From the NCBI GenBank assembly GCA_003151275.1, contig PLXC01000086.1, positions 1-64,000 of the forward strand: a stretch of DNA of 64,000 nt, written 5' to 3'. The DNA comes from Candidatus Melainabacteria bacterium. GTDB taxonomy: Bacteria > Cyanobacteriota > Vampirovibrionia > Obscuribacterales > Obscuribacteraceae. Under the pieces are notes generated by a model. That model was not told where the DNA came from. It searched no databases and saw only the letters and a list, made by a program, of their open reading frames with translations. Shown here in pieces: positions 1 through 9,700 of the stretch (its first letter is position 1; every line of letters begins with the position of its first letter). The position numbers and the translations under genes were made by a program.

Positions 1-40
1 AGGTTGCTAGCCAACATATTTTTTTCTATCAGCTAGCCTC

Positions 41-57
41 TAACGTTTTATACGTTA
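41..57. promoter_or_regulatory. 17-bp inverted repeat upstream of the Crp/Fnr gene
   Basis: TAACGT, a 5-base spacer and ACGTTA form a perfect 6-5-6 inverted repeat about 100 bp before the regulator start. The size suits a dimeric DNA-binding protein and it may be an autoregulatory operator. A GCTAGC motif flanks it twice further upstream (6-11 and 32-37). The role is inferred from position only. Confidence 0.35.
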
Positions 58-153
58 AAACTCGTCTCCGAGTTCAATTGCTCGGAAAGCCTAGCCAGGC
101 ACGAGTCACCGGTAGCCAGTGCGTCGGATCAGTGCTCGGAGGGGAATCAGGAC

Positions 154-846
154 ATGAAAACTGCTCCAAAGCTTTTTAGCTTGCGGCAAAGCGAGATTTT
201 CGAATCCTTCAACCCTGTTGAATTAGGAAGATTGCTGGGCATTCTCGAAGAGCTTGATCTACCAAAGCACCATGTCATCTTTTCTCCCGGCGTTCCGTCG
301 GACGCCATCTACTTTATTGAGAAAGGCCGAGTCCGCCTGACCCGCTTGTCTGCTGAAGGCAAGACCGTCATTCTGGCTCTGTTGGGACCGGGCGATTTGA
401 TTGGTGAAGCAGCATGGGAAGCGGGCGAGCATGACAGTTATGCAGAAACACTTGAAGACTCCCGCATTTATCAGATTAGTCGTGAAGCCTTCCAAACCTT
501 AATTCGGGAGAATCCTGAATTCGGTTGGCGATTAATTCAAATTATCGGCATGCGTCTAAAGCAAGCTCAGGCGCGGATCGAAGACCTTGTTTTTCGCCAA
601 GTTCCAAGCCGCGTCGCCAGGTTGTTGATCAGCCTCGCCGAAAGTCATGGCAAGGTCACTCCCAATGGAATTAGAGTTGAGTTTCCGCTCACTCACCAGG
701 AGATTGCGGATTTGGTGGGATCGTCGCGAGTGACGGTGACTCAGATTTTGAATAGATTCAGGACCAGTCATTGGATCGAAGTGGAATCGAAACGCGTCAC
801 CATCCACAATCTTCATGCTCTTGAAGACATGGTCAAACAGCCTTAG
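154..846 (+). CDS. Crp/Fnr family transcriptional regulator
   Basis: This 230-residue protein has the Crp/Fnr layout. Residues about 15-130 form a cyclic-nucleotide-binding-type beta barrel, with GRVRLTRLSAEGKTVILALLG and the GDLIGE turn. A long dimerisation helix follows, then a winged helix-turn-helix at about 165-215 (LTHQEIADLVGSSRVTVTQILNRF). No cluster of four cysteines typical of Fnr is present, so oxygen sensing through an Fe-S cluster is unlikely. The ligand cannot be told from sequence. The ATG follows a GGAGGGGAA ribosome-binding site. The SMI1/KNR4 gene starts 27 bp after the stop and may be cotranscribed. An inverted repeat about 100 bp upstream could be its own operator. Confidence 0.93.
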   Translation: MKTAPKLFSLRQSEIFESFNPVELGRLLGILEELDLPKHHVIFSPGVPSDAIYFIEKGRVRLTRLSAEGKTVILALLGPGDLIGEAAWEAGEHDSYAETLEDSRIYQISREAFQTLIRENPEFGWRLIQIIGMRLKQAQARIEDLVFRQVPSRVARLLISLAESHGKVTPNGIRVEFPLTHQEIADLVGSSRVTVTQILNRFRTSHWIEVESKRVTIHNLHALEDMVKQP

Positions 847-872
847 TCGGCGTTAGTAGACAAAGAGTTTTT

Positions 873-1424
873 ATGAGCAGCAGCCCTACAGTCGGATCGG
901 TGTCAGATAGTTGGGCGAGCATTGATCTATGGCTTGCAGAGAATGCCCCAGATCTTCTCGAGACCTTCGGTGAAGGCGCCGATGCGCAGGCGATCGGGGC
1001 TGCAGAGCAAGCCTTGGGTATTCAGTTTCCCGCCGACTTTAAAAAGTCAGTCGAAATTCGGGATGGTCAAAGTGATATCACCATTGGTTTCGTCGAAGCA
1101 TCTGAATTTCTTTCTTTAGAACGGATCCTTGATGAATGGAAGGACTGCGCCAGTGAGCCGACTGGTCCTATAAAGTCAGACTGGTGGAATCCTAAATGGA
1201 TTCCCTTTACTTACGATGGCTCTGGAAATCATCTTTGTTTGGATCTCGACCCGGCAAGCGGTGCTGAGGTCGGTCAAGTAATTACTATGTGGCACGACGA
1301 TGCGGAGCGAAAAGTTGTCGCGCCAAGCTTTCAGACGTGGTTGCATCAAGTTGCCAATTCCCTGCAGACTGGGGATTTGGTTTTTTCAGACGAATACAAT
1401 GGAATTGTCTCCAAAGAAGATTAG
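873..1424 (+). CDS. SMI1/KNR4 (SUKH) domain protein
   Basis: A 183-residue cytoplasmic protein with the SUKH/SMI1-KNR4 pattern: an N-terminal helix followed by the conserved AIGAAEQALGIQFPADFKKS block at about residues 41-60, then WIPFTYDGSGNHLCLDLDP and a C-terminal FQTWLHQV helix. Bacterial members are often immunity proteins against contact-dependent or polymorphic toxins, but many stand alone. No toxin or secretion gene lies next to it, so the immunity role is only a family-level possibility. It follows the Crp/Fnr gene closely on the same strand. Confidence 0.85.
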   Translation: MSSSPTVGSVSDSWASIDLWLAENAPDLLETFGEGADAQAIGAAEQALGIQFPADFKKSVEIRDGQSDITIGFVEASEFLSLERILDEWKDCASEPTGPIKSDWWNPKWIPFTYDGSGNHLCLDLDPASGAEVGQVITMWHDDAERKVVAPSFQTWLHQVANSLQTGDLVFSDEYNGIVSKED

Positions 1425-1573
1425 CTTGATCTGATAGATATGCTGTATGCATGAGAGGTTGTCTCATTAAGAAAGCCGCACGGTGACTTTGCGGCGAATG
1501 TGCCTACAATTTATCAATCAAGATTTGAACCTTCTAGCCACGATTTACGTATCTATAGTATCGACTACTACGG

Positions 1574-2017
1574 ATGGGGGTGGTAATGGGGCTCACAGTT
1601 AAACAACTCCAGTTGGATATGCAGGAGCAATTCGAAAAGATGAGCGCACAGACAAAGCATGACACTCATGATCGATACGAGCTACATGAACGTGCCGATC
1701 ACATTCTTCTTAATCTTGAGAGGTTTAAGCAGAATACGGACTTCGAATTCAGAGAAGTACGTGCCGAAATGCAGACCGAATTCGCAGCGGTGCGCGCCGA
1801 GATGCAGACTGGATTCGCAGAAGTGCGCGCCGAGATGCGCGCCGAATTCGCAGACGTACGCGCCGAGATGCGGACGGGATTTGCAGAAGTGCGTGCCGAG
1901 ATGAAGGAAATTCGCACTGCGATATATCAGTTAGCCGCGCTGCTGAGTGAATATTGTGACAAAACAGATATGCGATTGAACCGACTCGAGCAGCACTGTT
2001 TTCCCTCTAGCAATTGA
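1574..2017 (+). CDS. Coiled-coil protein with five 11-residue repeats
   Basis: A 147-residue hydrophilic protein with no membrane segment. Residues about 59-113 are five tandem 11-residue units of the form F-x-x-V-R-A-E-M-x-x-x. An 11-residue period fits a long right-handed or straight coiled coil. Flanking residues are also helical, and the C-terminus (CDKTDMRLNRLEQHC) continues the coil. An in-frame ATG four codons downstream (1586) is an alternative start; the G-rich stretch before it could act as a ribosome-binding site. I do not recognise a function; similar proteins occur as scaffold or tail-fibre-like coiled coils. Confidence 0.7.
   Translation: MGVVMGLTVKQLQLDMQEQFEKMSAQTKHDTHDRYELHERADHILLNLERFKQNTDFEFREVRAEMQTEFAAVRAEMQTGFAEVRAEMRAEFADVRAEMRTGFAEVRAEMKEIRTAIYQLAALLSEYCDKTDMRLNRLEQHCFPSSN
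1748..1912 (+). repeat. Five tandem 33-bp coding repeats
   Basis: Five consecutive 33-bp units encode the 11-residue coiled-coil repeats. The middle units share nearly identical cores around GTGCGCGCCGAGATG. Copy number could change by slippage in whole 33-bp steps without shifting the reading frame. Confidence 0.85.
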
Positions 2018-2097
2018 TTTTCCGAATAGCAGGAGACGAGCAACACTGCCGTCTGTCAGGCTGGAGAGTCAGAGGAGCAGGAGCTCCCAAGCCTTCG

Positions 2098-2126
2098 TTT
2101 ACCGCGTCTAGCTCTGCTGGTATAAT
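2098..2126 (+). promoter_or_regulatory. Sigma-70 promoter of tRNA-Arg
   Basis: A consensus -10 box TATAAT (2121-2126) follows TTTACC (2098-2103, four of six bases matching TTGACA) with an exact 17-bp spacer. The mature tRNA begins 11 bases after the -10 box, so the 5' leader must be very short. Confidence 0.75.
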
Positions 2127-2136
2127 GACTGCCTGA

Positions 2137-2210
2137 GTGCCCGTAGCTCAGCTGGATAGAGCGTCGGCCTCCGAAGCCGAAGGCCTTGAGTTCGAATCTC
2201 AACGGGCACA
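2137..2210 (+). tRNA. tRNA-Arg (anticodon CCG)
   Basis: A full cloverleaf can be drawn: acceptor GTGCCCG pairs with CGGGCAC, the D arm is GCTC/GAGC, and the anticodon stem TCGGC/GCCGA holds loop CTCCGAA with anticodon CCG. The T arm is TTGAG-TTCGAAT-CTCAA and the discriminator base is A at 2210. CCA is not encoded. It reads codon CGG. A consensus promoter lies directly upstream and a strong terminator follows, so it is a single-gene unit. Confidence 0.96.
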
Positions 2211-2237
2211 AATTTTTTTGAGTTTAAAAACTTGGAT

Positions 2238-2270
2238 CCCAAGATCTAAATCTTGGGAATTATTTTTTTT
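2238..2270 (+). terminator. Rho-independent terminator after tRNA-Arg
   Basis: A perfect 8-bp stem CCCAAGAT / ATCTTGGG with loop CTAA is followed by AATTATTTTTTTT. It ends the tRNA transcript. The roughly 290 bp between here and the sigma factor gene show no convincing gene. Confidence 0.9.
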
Positions 2271-2563
2271 GCGGCTCTAAACTTTGATCCACAAACGATT
2301 GGAGCAATTACTACAATCGATCCCTCGTGGACATATTCTTGGCGCGAGATGATGCTTGATGTATATACCGTGAGTGCCTCCACGTGCGGTGCGTGTAATT
2401 TAGTTGCTAAATGGTGCACCACTCTCTATTGTTTGGATATCCGTCATGAAAAGAACGGCACTGGAAGCTGGCCCAACTTCGTGCCACCATATGATCAGAA
2501 CTGTAGTGTGGCGTGATATATCTGAATTATTGATTGATGAAACCTAGAGGAAGAGCGGCAAAG

Positions 2564-3541
2564 ATGGATGAGCATAACGAACAAGAGTTCGTTGTCGTCG
2601 ATGGATTGGGCGAAGAAGAGTTTGAAGAATCTTCTGAAGAAAAATCATCATCTTTTGAACTTTTACAGCCAGAAGACGTAATAGAAAATGACCGTCCAAT
2701 TTTGGCGCACCGTTCTATAGAGGAGGATTCAGTCAGGATATATCTAAAGGAGATATCTCGTCATAAGCTGCTCAACGGCCGTGAAGAAATCGAACTGGCC
2801 CGAGCCGTTCAGGCAGGAGATGTTATCGCTCGTCGCAAATTAATTCAGGCGAACCTGCGCCTTGTCGTGAGCATCGCAAAAAGATATAGAAATCACGGAC
2901 TCGGTTTTCAGGACCTCGTCCAGGAAGGAAGTTTGGGGTTAATTCGGGCCGTTGAAAAATTTGATCCGGAAAAGGGCAATAAGTTTTCCACCTATGCGAC
3001 GTGGTGGATTAGACAGGCTGTCACTCGTGCTCTGGCAAACAAATCGAGAACGATTCGGGTGCCGGTACACATGAATGAAGCAATCACAAAGCTGAAACGA
3101 TCCGCGACTGCGCTCGCGCAAGAGTTGGGGCGTTTTCCTACACCTGACGAATTATCAGAAGCATCAGGTTTGTCAAAAGACAAGGTCTTACTGGCTTTCG
3201 ATTCTGCCAAATTGCCCTTATCTCTTGACTCCGCCTGTAGTGACGACTCGGACGGTACGCTGGCCGATATTATCGAGGACGCCAGCGCTCCAATGCCAGA
3301 TGAGGCTACTGCTGCCAGGCTCCTGATCAATCATTTGAGCGACGTTCTGGCTGAATTAACGGAGCGAGAAAAGGAAGTTATTGAGTTTCGATATGGATTG
3401 AATAACGATCGGTCGTTAAGTCTTGAAGAACTGGGACGACAATTAAATATGAGTCGTGAACAGGTTCGACAGATCGAAATTAAAGCCATGCAGAAGTTAC
3501 GTCGCACTTGTCAATCTCACTTGCGCGAGTTTCTGCACTAA
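2564..3541 (+). CDS. RNA polymerase sigma-70 factor, RpoD/SigA family (group 2 type)
   Basis: A 325-residue sigma factor with all DNA- and core-binding regions but no long region 1.1. Region 1.2 is [15 protein letters not shown]; region 2 contains [18 protein letters not shown] and [10 protein letters not shown]; region 3 follows; region 4 ends in [20 protein letters not shown]. Length and motif spellings match the cyanobacterial-type SigA/SigB group. I chose ATG 2564 because AGAGGAAG lies about 12 bases upstream; an in-frame ATG at 2537 and TTG at 2534 lack a ribosome-binding site. The AddB-like gene begins only 33 bp after the stop, so the two are probably cotranscribed. It could be a general or an alternative sigma factor; without other sigma genes in view this cannot be settled. 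Confidence 0.92.
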   Translation: MDEHNEQEFVVVDGLGEEEFEESSEEKSSSFELLQPEDVIENDRPILAHRSIEEDSVRIYLKEISRHKLLNGREEIELARAVQAGDVIARRKLIQANLRLVVSIAKRYRNHGLGFQDLVQEGSLGLIRAVEKFDPEKGNKFSTYATWWIRQAVTRALANKSRTIRVPVHMNEAITKLKRSATALAQELGRFPTPDELSEASGLSKDKVLLAFDSAKLPLSLDSACSDDSDGTLADIIEDASAPMPDEATAARLLINHLSDVLAELTEREKEVIEFRYGLNNDRSLSLEELGRQLNMSREQVRQIEIKAMQKLRRTCQSHLREFLH

Positions 3542-3573
3542 GCAGAATTTGCCTTCGTGGAGAACTTGAATAC

Positions 3574-6500
3574 GTGTCCATTCCGGCATATCCAGCTCGT
3601 TCCATCTCCGCGCTTGGTTCTACCGCGCTGCCTTCGTCTGACCAATCAAAAGTCTCCGTCGCTGAGCTGATTGTTGGACCGTACCGAGCCGGGAAGACAA
3701 TTTCGCTGCTCAATCAAATAATTGACTATTGTCAGGCCAATCCGTTCAGCGAATCCATCATTCTCGTGCCGTCGCGGAGGTACCAGCAGTTGCTGGAGGA
3801 ACGACTCCACCAGGCTCTCAAGACCAGGGCAACAGAGCCGGGTAAAGTGGGAATTGTCGGGCTCAAAATTGTCAACTTTCAAAAACTGTGTGAACTGATT
3901 TTGCGACGCTCAGGCACCGCATTTAGAGTCATTCCACAAAACGTTCGTCCGGCAATCGTGTCCAGATGCATGGTGCGTTTAAAGGAAGCGGGTGAGTTGA
4001 CGCACATCGCTGGCATGGTGCATTTTACGGGAACTCATCAATCAGTTCTTGATTTGATCGATGAGTTCGAGCGAGCTGCGCTTACGCCTGATGATGTGAT
4101 CAGGCGGCTGGAAAAAACTTCTCAGTACGATTCGCGTTATATGGAACTGGCGCGTATATATGCTGCTTACAAGTTGGAATTAGTGCAGTCTGGTCTTGAA
4201 GATGAGAAAGGGCTCGCATTTCGCGCCCGTGAAATTCTTTATGCAGACAACTTCAAGTGGAATGTTGGGTTAATCGCAGTCGATGGATTTGACAGATTCA
4301 ATAGTCTTCAGTTGCAGGTTCTTGCGGGGCTGGCGAAGCACAGCGACGCGCTAAAACTTTGTTTCGATTACCTGCCTCTGGATCAAGACATTGCTCAGGA
4401 ATATGTTTGGAAGGAGACTAGCTATAGCGAGCTGATTAAAACTCTTGGCGCAAACGTAAATACCGTAAAAATGAGTTTGGAAACTTGGCGATCTCGCGAA
4501 ATAGTAAAGTTTCGAGCAATAGATCGGCAGTTCGAGATGGAGCATATTGCTCGCCAAATCAAGATAGGAATTGTCACTGAAGGGCGCCAACCCAGTGATT
4601 ATCTAGTGGTATCACGAAATATCCGCAATTATCGAGCGGCAATAGCAAGCGCTTTCGACTCTGCCGGATTGAACTACTTTATCGACGAAGCGATTTCATT
4701 GCGCGCACTGCCCCTGGTGCAGTTTTTGAACAAGCTATTTAACCTTACCTTCGGAAAATTTCAGCGAGCTGAGACAATAACATTGCTCAGCAGTCCCTAC
4801 TTTAACAGGCAAAATATTGGCCTAACCCGGCGGGACATCGAAGCTCTGGACAGAGCCTCGCTTCGCATGAATGTTGTCGCTTCCCGTGCGCAATGGGACG
4901 ATGTCTGGCATAGCACTACTGACAGTCCACGGACTGAAGCGCGCACTAATCTGCTCAGGTTCTTCGATATCGTCACACCACCTTCAGTCGGTACTTACCA
5001 TCAATTCGTGCGCTGGGTTGAAGACGTCATTGAAACCTGTTTACTCAATCCAGAGCCACACCCCGACCGTGATCCATTCGATGTTTTAGAAGAGCAGAGA
5101 GCATTGATCGAGATTCGGCGAATTCTAGCGTCGCTTGTCCATGAGGAAAACATACTCGGTGCTCAAGAACAATCCGCAGAAAGACTTTTAGGACGCCTCA
5201 CTTACTTAATCGATAAAAGCAATTTTAGACGAACGCCTCGCACCGCCAATAGTATTGTCATTTGTGGAGCCGACCTGGCTCCAAACCAGTTGGCGAAAGA
5301 AGTATTTATTGCCGGATTAGCAGATGGCGAATTTCCCAAGCGATCGAGCCAGCGAGGATTCGTCAGTAGTGACGAAGTGTCGAGATGGGCGAGTTTTGGA
5401 GTTAATATCCAAAATCCTCGTTTTCATCCCGCTTTTGAATTCGCTCTATTTAGCTCACTGATGCAGAGAGCCGAATCGCGAGTCCATTTGTCTTGCCCGC
5501 TTTCGGACATGAGTGGCGAGGAGCTGACGCCTTCGTTTTTCATCACGGAAGGCGACTCGGAATTCGAGCGTTTGTCACCTGCTATTCCGCCCTTTGCAAA
5601 TTCCAATGTCACTCCGGTATCAGCACGCGATTTGATTGCCAATTATGGTTGGAAACTCGGTCCTGATTTGGTAACTCAAGACCTGCCATCGCATCCAGAA
5701 ATTGCCGACTTGCGTGATAAATTAGCGGCACCATTTTCGGTGGCGCTTGCGCGAGCTAATAACCATGCCGCAAGTTCATTTAATGGATATTTAAGCGACT
5801 ATGTAAAAACAAAAGCGATCTCCGTGGGCGTACCTGAGAGCTGGAGCGCTTCTCGGCTTAACGAATACGGTAAATGCCCCTTCCGCTATTGGGTGTCGCA
5901 CGTCCTGAGATCGTCGCCACATGAAGAACCGGAAGAAGAACTGACCGCAAAAGTCTTAGGCGAGATGTATCACAAGGCGCTTGAATTCTTTTATATCGAG
6001 CTGCAAGGTAAGGGTCTGAATCTCTCATGGTCAGATCAGGATTTGGTTCGGCAAATATTCGATCGCGCAGTTGAAAAGTCACTGATTTGGCTGGAAACCA
6101 GAAGGGAGATCAGGCGCAGTGAGTTCTGGCATTATCAAAAGAATGAGATCAAATTTCGCCTGCAACGATTTTTCGAGTTTGAGCTGACCAGCGCCCGTAC
6201 AGATCCGGACAAATTCGTGCCAACTTTGGTTGAAGCAATTTTTGGTTTTGAAGGAGAGGAATCCTATCCACCTTTGCTTATCCCCAATGGAGACAAGCCA
6301 ATTGCAATCCGAGGCAAAATCGATCGCATTGACGTCGCCGAGAATTTGGAGGAATTTCCACGAATTCGCGTTGTTGATTATAAGAAAGGATCAACTCCGA
6401 TCACCGATTCTGACGTGTTGGAGGGACGCAACATCCAGCTTCCGCTTTACGCCCTAGCGGTAGAACAGTCCATTCTGCCTGGTGCCAAGGTAATTGAAGC

Positions 6501-6777
6501 CAAGTATTTGAGCGTGCAATCAGCTGCACCGATTGGAAATCATTATTTTGACGGGCGGAAAAAACGTCGGTCGACGCATGGCGACGACACGCCAGTAAAT
6601 TTACTGCAGGTTACTGAACAGCATGTCAGACGCATCGTCTCCGGCATTTCTATGGGAGACTTTTCTGTTGCCCCGACAAGTAAAACGGTCTGTACTAACT
6701 GTGATCATCGAACTATTTGCCGCATACGAGAAATGACTGTCGAAGGTACTGAATCGGATAATGGAGGTTCGGAATAA
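3574..6777 (+). CDS. addB: AddB-type ATP-dependent nuclease subunit (PD-(D/E)XK, Fe-S)
   Basis: A protein of about 1067 residues that probably works with the next gene product as a RecBCD-like DNA end resection and recombination-repair complex. A P-loop GPYRAGKT lies near residue 35. The RecB-type nuclease domain is C-terminal: CPFRYW near 768, then GKIDRID and VVDYKKG near 934 as the catalytic Asp/Lys region. Final cysteines CTNCDHRTIC near 1040 give the CX2CX5C spacing that, with the earlier CPF cysteine, forms the AddB iron-sulfur staple. The open frame extends back to 3508 inside the sigma gene, but GTG 3574 with GGAG about 12 bases upstream is a better start. The stop abuts the addA start. 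Confidence 0.88.
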   Translation: MSIPAYPARSISALGSTALPSSDQSKVSVAELIVGPYRAGKTISLLNQIIDYCQANPFSESIILVPSRRYQQLLEERLHQALKTRATEPGKVGIVGLKIVNFQKLCELILRRSGTAFRVIPQNVRPAIVSRCMVRLKEAGELTHIAGMVHFTGTHQSVLDLIDEFERAALTPDDVIRRLEKTSQYDSRYMELARIYAAYKLELVQSGLEDEKGLAFRAREILYADNFKWNVGLIAVDGFDRFNSLQLQVLAGLAKHSDALKLCFDYLPLDQDIAQEYVWKETSYSELIKTLGANVNTVKMSLETWRSREIVKFRAIDRQFEMEHIARQIKIGIVTEGRQPSDYLVVSRNIRNYRAAIASAFDSAGLNYFIDEAISLRALPLVQFLNKLFNLTFGKFQRAETITLLSSPYFNRQNIGLTRRDIEALDRASLRMNVVASRAQWDDVWHSTTDSPRTEARTNLLRFFDIVTPPSVGTYHQFVRWVEDVIETCLLNPEPHPDRDPFDVLEEQRALIEIRRILASLVHEENILGAQEQSAERLLGRLTYLIDKSNFRRTPRTANSIVICGADLAPNQLAKEVFIAGLADGEFPKRSSQRGFVSSDEVSRWASFGVNIQNPRFHPAFEFALFSSLMQRAESRVHLSCPLSDMSGEELTPSFFITEGDSEFERLSPAIPPFANSNVTPVSARDLIANYGWKLGPDLVTQDLPSHPEIADLRDKLAAPFSVALARANNHAASSFNGYLSDYVKTKAISVGVPESWSASRLNEYGKCPFRYWVSHVLRSSPHEEPEEELTAKVLGEMYHKALEFFYIELQGKGLNLSWSDQDLVRQIFDRAVEKSLIWLETRREIRRSEFWHYQKNEIKFRLQRFFEFELTSARTDPDKFVPTLVEAIFGFEGEESYPPLLIPNGDKPIAIRGKIDRIDVAENLEEFPRIRVVDYKKGSTPITDSDVLEGRNIQLPLYALAVEQSILPGAKVIEAKYLSVQSAAPIGNHYFDGRKKRRSTHGDDTPVNLLQVTEQHVRRIVSGISMGDFSVAPTSKTVCTNCDHRTICRIREMTVEGTESDNGGSE

Positions 6778-9700
6778 GTGGCGAATCTAACCGAGCAGCA
6801 GCGACAAGCCGTAACGAGTATTGACCGCAATGTTCTGGTCAGTGCCGGCGCTGGCTCAGGTAAGACGCACGTATTGGTAGAACGTTATATCGAATTGTTG
6901 CGACGAACGCCGGAGTTGTCTGTATCAAACATAGTGGCTGTCACCTACACGAGAAAGGCAGCTGCAGAAATGCGCACCCGTCTGAAAGCAAAAATTCAGC
7001 AGCTGTTGGCCACATCTGACGAAGTCGAGCGAGTTCGTTGGAATCAGTGCTACAGCGAAATTGATGGGGCTAGAATTGTCACCATCCACTCCCTTTGCGA
7101 ATCAATTCTCAAGGCGTTTCCTGTAGACGCGGGCATAGATCCGCAGTTTGAAATTGTCGACGATGTCGGTCAATCGCAGTTATTGCGCAATGCAATCGAT
7201 CACGCTTTTCGAGAAGTAATTGATGATAATGCAGAAGAGATTGAATTATTGCTGCAACAGAATATTGAAGATCTCCGCTATTGGATGCAGTTATGTTTAA
7301 AGTCATCAACGCAATTTAAAGAGGCAATTGGGGTGATCGGCGAATTGACCGAGCAACGGCTGATTGCCCATGCACAGCAACGTTTGAAAGATTTCCAGAA
7401 GCGTTCGATGGACGCTGCATTGAAAGATAAATTGTGGATGCGGTCCTTTTCTTACGTTGAGCAAAATCCATGGAGAGACGCGGCGAATGAACTAGAACGT
7501 TTGCGTGGCGTAATGGTGCAATTAACCTACGAGCTTGCTGCTAATGCGGATGAGCATGAAATTCGATGGTCCAAGTTCTGTCAGATCGCATCCATCAAAG
7601 TCGGTCGCTACGGTCCGAAGAGCGGCGAAGCTAACGAGATCAAAGCGGCAATGAAGGACGTTCAGACGATTGCCAGCGATCTCAGCAAAAAAATTCCCGC
7701 CGACCTTTGTGACGAAGATTTTAAAGCGTTTCACCTGATTATGCTTTTCATTCGCTTAGCCAATCGTGCACTGCAGCATTATGAAACCGAAAAGCGATCG
7801 TTGCTTAAATTGGACTATAACGACTTAATCGAACTGGCTGTTTCGGCCCTGGTATCGGAATCATCTTCGGCTCGAGAGCATTATCACCAGACGGTGCGCG
7901 CCATTCTTGTGGACGAGTTTCAAGATACTAACTTGATGCAATCCAAATTAATCCGATTGCTGGCCAGCAAAGAAACAAATTTGTTTTTGATTGGCGACGA
8001 CAAACAATCCATATATAAGTTTCAGGGTGCAGATGTTGCTACTTTCAATTCCTGGAAATTAGAATTCTCCAGCGCTGATGCGGAATCTATTCTCAGTTTA
8101 TCGCAATCGTTCAGGAGCCATCCATCTGTTGTGGGCTTCATAAATGCGATGTTTGAAAATGTGATGGATGGTGCGGACGAAACTTACAAGGCCCGGTTTG
8201 AATCTTTAACTGCTGCTCGAAGCGAAGTCGAGGACGGAGAGCGCGTCAAGGTTATTGTTCTTCCAGAATTTAACAGCGATGGCGAGCAGCTGAAAGCAAG
8301 TGAACTTAAGCAGCTTGAGGCTCAATCTGTTGCCAGTTGGATCGTCGATAACGTGGAGAAAGAAACTTTAGTATCAGTGAAAAGCGGTGGCACAAGACCG
8401 ATCCAATTTGGTGATTTTGCTGTTCTAGTGCAGCGTAACCAAGACTTTTCAGAAATTGAATTGGCTCTAGCTGCACAAAAAATTCCTTATGTTACCCTTG
8501 GCGGGCGCGGTTTCTTGGAACGTCAAGAAATTTATGATGTTCAAAATTTGCTTTCCTTTTTGTCATATCCTCGAGACAACCATGCTTTGATTGGCATACT
8601 GCGTTCGCCGATGTTTGGTATCACGGATGATATCTTGCATTTGATTGGTTCCGGTGGTGGAACTGGACGGTCGCTCTGGCAGAAACTGCAAGAGACGGTC
8701 GAGCTGAGAAAGCCTGGCTATGAAACAGTCGCCAACGCGAAAACATGTTTGTCGAATTGGATCAAGGATGCCGCGCTGCTACCGGTTTCGGACTTGCTGC
8801 GCAGAATCGTGATCAGCACTAGTTATGATTTGGTGTTGATGACTATGCCGAATGGGCATCAGCGATCTAGAAATCTTTGGAAGGTTGTTCATCTTGCCAC
8901 TGAAAATGAGAGTTTGTCATGTGCAGAATTTGCCGATAGCTTAAAGCTAATGCGTGAATTCAAAGTTAAGCAGTCTGACGCCCCGCTCGACACTGGTGAC
9001 GTCGTGAAACTAATGACCATTCACAGCTCAAAAGGCTTGGAATTTCCCGCTGTCGCACTTCCAGTGCTGGGCACCCCCGCAAATTGTAAGGCGACTAAGT
9101 TGAAGTTTCATCGTGATTTCGGCATCTCTATCAACACTTCCCGTGAAGCTGAGGATGATACCAAGCCGAGTTGGTACCGGCTCACCCACTTGCTTGATAA
9201 TGAATTGGAGCTGGCCGAAAAGAAGCGTTTGCTATATGTTGCCATGACCAGGGCTCGGGATCACCTTGCTCTTTTTATCCAACCACAACCGAAATCAGCT
9301 CAATCATTTTTGAAATGGATACATGAGTCTTTGCAACTTGAGTCAGTCGATTATGAGTCTTCGGCACTACGCCAGATAAAATCGCCACGGCATTGCGCTG
9401 AATTTCAAGTGAGTAGCATTGCGGCGCAGATACAAATTGCCAGGAAGACGCAGAGTGCTGATCGTTCCAAACAGGTAGTTAGTTGCAGTCTGATTGAAGC
9501 TATTCCAGCCAAGCAGATCGAAGCGCCATCGTCTTGGACTGATTGGACGCGGGTGACTCCGGGGGCGGATGCAGCGCCACTTGGTGCCACTATATCCGGT
9601 ACGTATTTTCATGCTCTCATGGAGCACGTTACTTCAGTTTCAAGCGGTCTGACAAAAGAAATAATCGCGTCACTCGCATTTGCGCAGGGGGACGTTGTTG

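Noticed and set aside
1475..1495. GCCGCA/TGCGGC hairpin as a terminator after the SUKH gene
   Set aside because: No T-tract follows on the plus strand, so support is too weak.
2253..2516. 87-codon plus-strand frame after the tRNA
   Set aside because: It begins inside the tRNA terminator, has no ribosome-binding site and no recognisable family.
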